DNA from: an uncultured Enterobacter sp.
GTDB taxonomy: Bacteria > Pseudomonadota > Gammaproteobacteria > Enterobacterales > Enterobacteriaceae
DNA length: 7,784 nucleotides
Assembly (NCBI GenBank): GCA_946477805.1
Contig: CAMKZP010000167.1
Coordinates: forward strand, 1 to 7,784
Direction: 5' to 3'
Below the pieces are notes generated by a model. It did no database searches. It saw only the letters and a program-made list of their open reading frames with translations, and had not been told where the DNA came from. This document shows positions 5,202-7,784 of the stretch, in pieces. The position numbers were made by a program, and so were the translations under genes. Numbering within the stretch: position 1 is the stretch's first letter; each line of letters begins with the position of its first letter.

Positions 5202-6098
5202 ATGGATCATTTACTTGCTATACGCACTTTTCAGCGCATCGTTGAAACGCGCTCATTTACCCGGGCTGCGGCACATCTCGACATGCCCCGCTCAACCGTC
5301 AGCAAATTATTACGTGAGCTGGAGACGCATCTTGGCGTTAAGCTTTTGCAACGAACTACCCGCACTGTCACTCTGACTCCTGAGGGAGCCGAGTACTACC
5401 GTAAGGTCTGCGATATTGTTGCCGTGCTCGACGATACTGAAGAGTCCATGCGAGAAATGGGTAGTGCGGCCAGAGGACGCCTGCGTATTGATCTGCACTC
5501 CTCAATGGCCTGCTTCGTTTTACTCCCGGTTCTGGGCACGTTTCGACAGCGCTACCCGCACATTCAGCTGGCTCTGGGCGTGGGCGATCGACCGGTTAAT
5601 CTCATAGAGGAGGGCGTTGACTGCGTTATCCGCGCGGGCGAGCTGGCTGATTCATCTCTGATTGCGAAAACACTCTACCGGGATAAGTTGATCACATGCG
5701 CCAGTCCGAGCTACATCGCACAATTTGGAATGCCATTGAATCAAGATGATCTGGAGAAGAATCACAGGATTGTGGGTTATTTCAGCGCCTCCACGGGTGA
5801 AGTCTGGCCTTTGCGTTTTCGTAAAAAAGGAAAAGACGCACAGGTTGTGCGCTTCGATATCGCCGCTAATGACAGCGCTGCGCAGGTTGGCATGTTGGTT
5901 AACGGACTGGGTGTTGGTCAGACCTTTGCCTCGGTTGCCGCAAGGTTTTTGGAAAGCGGTGAGCTCGTGCCAGTCCTGGAATCCATAACCAAGGCAACAA
6001 TACCTATTTCGATTATTTACCCGCCTAATAAGCAGCTCAACGCCCGGGTAAGGGTGTTCATTGGCTGGATCACCGAGCGTTTTTCGCAATACAAATAA
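5202..6098 (+). CDS. LysR-type transcriptional regulator
   Basis: The length, 298 residues, is standard for the family. The N-terminal winged helix-turn-helix is clear: FQRIVETRSFTRAAAHLDMPRS (10-31), then the recognition helix STVSKLLRELETHLGVKLLQRTTRTVTLTPEG (31-62) and the linker helix to about residue 88. The effector domain starts at GRLRIDLHSSMA (92-103) and contains DCVIRAGEL (140-148), CASPSYIAQFG (166-176), LVNGLGVGQTF (232-242) and YPPNKQLNARVRVFIGWI (273-290), typical of the CrgA/DmlR-like subgroup. The effector is unknown. The start fits the usual LysR N-terminus, although there is no ribosome site before it. It is divergent from the nitroreductase, with 127 bases between their starts. 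It probably regulates that gene and itself. Confidence 0.93.
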   Translation: MDHLLAIRTFQRIVETRSFTRAAAHLDMPRSTVSKLLRELETHLGVKLLQRTTRTVTLTPEGAEYYRKVCDIVAVLDDTEESMREMGSAARGRLRIDLHSSMACFVLLPVLGTFRQRYPHIQLALGVGDRPVNLIEEGVDCVIRAGELADSSLIAKTLYRDKLITCASPSYIAQFGMPLNQDDLEKNHRIVGYFSASTGEVWPLRFRKKGKDAQVVRFDIAANDSAAQVGMLVNGLGVGQTFASVAARFLESGELVPVLESITKATIPISIIYPPNKQLNARVRVFIGWITERFSQYK

Positions 6099-6133
6099 TG
6101 ACATCTTTGGTATCAATGGATTTTAGAGTCAAT

Positions 6134-6157
6134 GCCCGCTTTTGGCACAAAGTGGAC
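6134..6157. repeat. 24-base dispersed hairpin repeat, copy C
   Basis: Arms GCCCGCTT and AAGTGGAC enclose TTGGCACA. It matches the copy at 4098-4121 at 20 of 24 positions, in the same orientation, so the two flank the nitroreductase/LysR pair as direct copies. Two arm positions have drifted from perfect pairing (6 of 8 Watson-Crick). Confidence 0.6.
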
Positions 6158-6172
6158 GGTGTACAGGCCAAC

Positions 6173-6196
6173 GTCCACGTTAAGCGAAAAGCGGAC
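6173..6196. repeat. 24-base dispersed hairpin repeat, copy D
   Basis: It runs from GTCCACG to AAAGCGGAC, 24 bases long, 15 bases after copy C. The centre AGCGA is shared with the copy at 3567-3590 (17 of 24 identical). Its left arm has diverged, so the hairpin is weak. Its last four bases also belong to the next stem-loop. Confidence 0.5.
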
Positions 6197-6221
6197 ATCT
6201 GTCAGATCTAAACAGATGTCC
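6193..6221 (-). terminator. Strong stem-loop, possible distal terminator for the MFS gene
   Basis: GGACATCTGT and ACAGATGTCC pair perfectly over 10 bases around a 9-base loop. On the minus strand the stem is followed by GCTTTTCGCTT, a weak T-rich tail, so it could end transcription of the MFS gene about 170 bases past its stop. The plus side has no T-run. It shares bases with the adjacent 24-base repeat, so only one of the two structures can form at a time. Confidence 0.4.
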
Positions 6222-6387
6222 TCATCAGGGGGCAAACACTCGTCTTTTTAATCAGCAAGAACAAATAGTTATCACATACTCTTTACGAGAACTGAGCCAG
6301 GCAAATTATGCCAGACCCAGCGCAACGAAGCTCTGTACGCAGCTAAATTGCCCTTTCCAGGTTTCTGAAGCGCGGACCTTCTCCGGA

Positions 6388-7581
6388 TTAAAGCGCACTG
6401 GCCTTCTGGCGTGCGGTTAAAAAGGTCAGCATGCCCGCGCAAAGGAGCAGCAAGCTACTCATGGCAAACGTGCTCTGCCAACCGAGGTGGTCAAACACGA
6501 TGCCTCCTGCCGTTGATCCAAGGGCGATGGAGAGCTGAATCACCGCGACCATGAGCCCGCCTCCGGCTTCGGCGTTGTCAGGCAACGTACGCGCAAGCCA
6601 TGTCCACCATCCGGTTGGCGCGGCGGTGGCCAGCATGCCCCAGAGCCCTAATAACAAAGAAACTGTCCAGACCTGATGCCCGGTCAGCATCAGGCCGATG
6701 GCAATGACGGCCATCAGTCCGGGTATGGCCATCAGCGTGGGGTAAAATTTTCTGTTGAGGAATGTCGAAACAACCAGCGTGCCGATAAAACCGGCAACGC
6801 CGATAACCAGTAAAATCAACGACAAGCCTGAGGAATTAACCCGCGTCACGCTCTCCAGGAACGGGCGCACATAGGTAAATAGCGTAAACTGGCCCATGAA
6901 AAACAGGCCACAGGCCAGCATGCCAACCGCAACCCTGCGGCGGCTAAATAAGCGGAATACCGCGCACCGTGACGTGTGGCTTTTATTCGCATCCATGCCG
7001 GGCAGGCTGATGCACTGCCAGATAAAGGCGACAACCGCGATAGGCACCAGGCACAAGAAAGCGCCCCGCCATCCGACCGTGGCCCCCAGATAGCTTCCCA
7101 GCGGCGCGGCCACGACCGTCGCCAGCGCATTACCGGCGTTGAAAATCGCCAGCGCACGCGTGACCTGATGCTGCGGCACCAGACGAATCGCCGTTGCCGC
7201 AGACATCGACCAGAATCCGCCAATGGCCACGCCAATCATCGCGCGACCGGCCATATACACCAGATAACTGGAAGCCAGCGCAATAATAAGCCCCGATACG
7301 GCCATCAGAACCGTCATCCCCAGCAGCAGGAACTTACGATTCATCTTTCCAGCTAGCGTTGAAAGCGTCAGGCTGGTCAGAACCGCCAGCGCGCCGGAGA
7401 TAGCAATCCCCTGCCCTGCAAGCCCCTCCGTCACGCCTAAATCGCGGGCAATCGGCGTGAGCAGGCTGACGGGCATAAATTCAGAAGCAATCAGCACAAA
7501 CACGCACAGGGTCATGGCAAAAATACCGCCCCAGTATGCGCGCTGATGATGAGGTGATGGTGTTTGGTTTAGCGTCGACAT
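6388..7581 (-). CDS. MFS drug/metabolite exporter, NepI-like (DHA1 family)
   Basis: This inner-membrane proton antiporter of 397 residues has about 12 hydrophobic helices and a short cytoplasmic N-terminus. Family marks are EFMPVSLLTPIARDLG (34-49), AGKMNRKFLLLG in the helix 2-3 loop (77-88), GRAMIGVAIGGFWSMSAA (112-129), the helix 5 antiporter region AAPLGSYLGATVGWRGAF (158-175), a charged central loop with LFSRRR (211-216), and QFTLFTYVRPF (231-241). Several blocks nearly match E. coli NepI (YicM, purine ribonucleoside efflux) as I recall it, including EF-x-PVSLLTP and GGFW-x-MSA. Overall divergence leaves the substrate open, and a related exporter is possible. The ATG at 7581 places helix 1 as in NepI. 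There is no clear Shine-Dalgarno; a 12-base palindrome sits there instead. The hydrolase gene lies upstream on the same strand, separated by a terminator hairpin. Confidence 0.88.
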   Translation of the reverse strand: MSTLNQTPSPHHQRAYWGGIFAMTLCVFVLIASEFMPVSLLTPIARDLGVTEGLAGQGIAISGALAVLTSLTLSTLAGKMNRKFLLLGMTVLMAVSGLIIALASSYLVYMAGRAMIGVAIGGFWSMSAATAIRLVPQHQVTRALAIFNAGNALATVVAAPLGSYLGATVGWRGAFLCLVPIAVVAFIWQCISLPGMDANKSHTSRCAVFRLFSRRRVAVGMLACGLFFMGQFTLFTYVRPFLESVTRVNSSGLSLILLVIGVAGFIGTLVVSTFLNRKFYPTLMAIPGLMAVIAIGLMLTGHQVWTVSLLLGLWGMLATAAPTGWWTWLARTLPDNAEAGGGLMVAVIQLSIALGSTAGGIVFDHLGWQSTFAMSSLLLLCAGMLTFLTARQKASAL

Positions 7582-7582
7582 A

Positions 7583-7594
7583 GTGAAATTTCAC
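7583..7594. promoter_or_regulatory. Perfect 12-base palindrome directly before the MFS start codon
   Basis: GTGAAATTTCAC is a perfect palindrome ending one base before the start codon of the MFS gene, where a ribosome site is expected. It could be a repressor operator or a small mRNA hairpin that limits translation. No regulator can be named. Confidence 0.4.
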
Positions 7595-7607
7595 GAAGAT
7601 CGGGATA

Positions 7608-7636
7608 AAAGCCACCTGCCATAGGCCGGTGGCTTT
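7608..7636 (-). terminator. Intrinsic terminator of the alpha/beta hydrolase gene
   Basis: AAAGCCACC and GGTGGCTTT form a perfect 9-bp stem around an 11-base loop, beginning 20 bases after the hydrolase stop. On the minus strand the GC core is followed by TTTTAT, the expected T-tail. It lies 26 bases before the MFS start, so the MFS gene either has its own very close promoter or depends on read-through. Confidence 0.7.
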
Positions 7637-7656
7637 GCATCAATTCAGGAGAGGGT

Positions 7657-7784
7657 TTATTTCAGTTTGGCCTGGAAAAATTGTTCGAATTTCGCGAAAG
7701 GTATTTTTCCGGCAACGTTATCGTATAGATCCACGTGATTTGCCCCAGGAATCACCACCAGCTCTTTGTCTTTACTGCCGACCG
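7657..7784 (-). CDS. Alpha/beta hydrolase, C-terminal fragment (runs off the window)
   Basis: Only the last 41 residues are present, followed by TAA; the gene continues past the right edge. The fragment SKDKELVVIPGANHVDLYD carries the His of the hydrolase catalytic triad in the G-A-x-H-x-D-L-Y-D context. This is typical of the YcjY/dienelactone-hydrolase-like group, where the protein ends soon after with an FEQFFQAKLK-type amphipathic helix. Nucleophile and acid residues lie outside the window, so substrate and exact family cannot be given. The gene shares strand with the MFS exporter and ends in the hairpin at 7608-7636. Confidence 0.8.
   Translation of the reverse strand, partial: VGSKDKELVVIPGANHVDLYDNVAGKIPFAKFEQFFQAKLK

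Larger units (their letters stand above)
6099..6387. other. Intergenic stretch with hairpin repeats, no gene
   Basis: This 289-base gap between the convergent LysR and MFS genes has no plausible coding frame. The left part holds two copies of the 24-base hairpin repeat and a 10-bp stem-loop, listed separately. From 6222 to 6387 I see only AT-leaning sequence with a short GGCA/TGCC symmetry near 6309 and no convincing terminator directly after the MFS stop. Confidence 0.6.

Noticed and set aside
5652..6116. 154-codon minus-strand ORF inside the LysR gene
   Set aside because: It is antisense to a well-supported LysR effector domain, shows no family features, and is typical of a shadow frame.
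3567..6196. CRISPR array suggested by repeated 24-base palindromes
   Set aside because: The copies are 500-2000 bases apart with whole genes between them; only two are close (15 bases), and spacing and identity do not fit a CRISPR.
3567..6196. Insertion sequence ends
   Set aside because: No transposase fragment and no target-site duplications are visible, and each copy is itself a complete small palindrome rather than one end of an inverted pair.
6976..7356. 126-codon plus-strand ORF opposite the MFS gene
   Set aside because: Its product is dominated by Arg, His, Gln and Asn repeats typical of antisense reading of a membrane protein gene, and no ribosome site supports it.

Overview
The window looks like chromosomal DNA from an enterobacterium of the Enterobacter/Leclercia/Lelliottia type. 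The main genes have balanced to GC-rich enterobacterial codon use and the proteins resemble E. coli families (FhuE, YncE, NfsA-type nitroreductase, NepI). The genus is an inference; no rRNA or other marker is present.

Layout. Positions 1-112 hold an unassigned edge fragment. Positions 113-2284 (minus) encode a FhuE-family TonB-dependent outer-membrane receptor for ferric hydroxamate siderophores. Back to back with it, 2447-3505 (plus) encodes a secreted YncE-family beta-propeller protein. They share a 162-bp control region with a good Fur box over the receptor transcription start, overlapping promoters and an AT-rich palindrome over the YncE-side -10. Iron limitation should therefore induce the receptor and possibly the propeller protein too.

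Positions 3668-4042 (plus) encode a small acidic protein of about 40% G+C, clearly more A+T-rich than its neighbours. It most resembles an orphan contact-dependent-inhibition (CDI)/Rhs-type immunity protein. A short in-frame peptide tail just upstream may be the last trace of a lost toxin. Positions 4223-5074 (minus) encode an NfsA/NfrA-type flavin nitroreductase, divergent from a LysR regulator at 5202-6098 (plus), a classic regulator-target arrangement. Positions 6388-7581 (minus) encode a 12-helix MFS exporter close to NepI. At the right edge, 7657-7784 (minus) is the C-terminus of an alpha/beta hydrolase, ending in a hairpin terminator.

The most unusual structure lies between the genes. 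Four 24-base imperfect hairpins sit at 3567-3590, 4098-4121, 6134-6157 and 6173-6196. All have arms like GTCCGCT/AGCGGAC. They fall on the borders of the gene blocks: before the immunity-like gene, between it and the nitroreductase/LysR pair, and twice between that pair and the MFS gene. This suggests a modular accessory region whose cassettes are separated by small dispersed repeats. I do not see an intact mobile element, CRISPR array, tRNA or rRNA.
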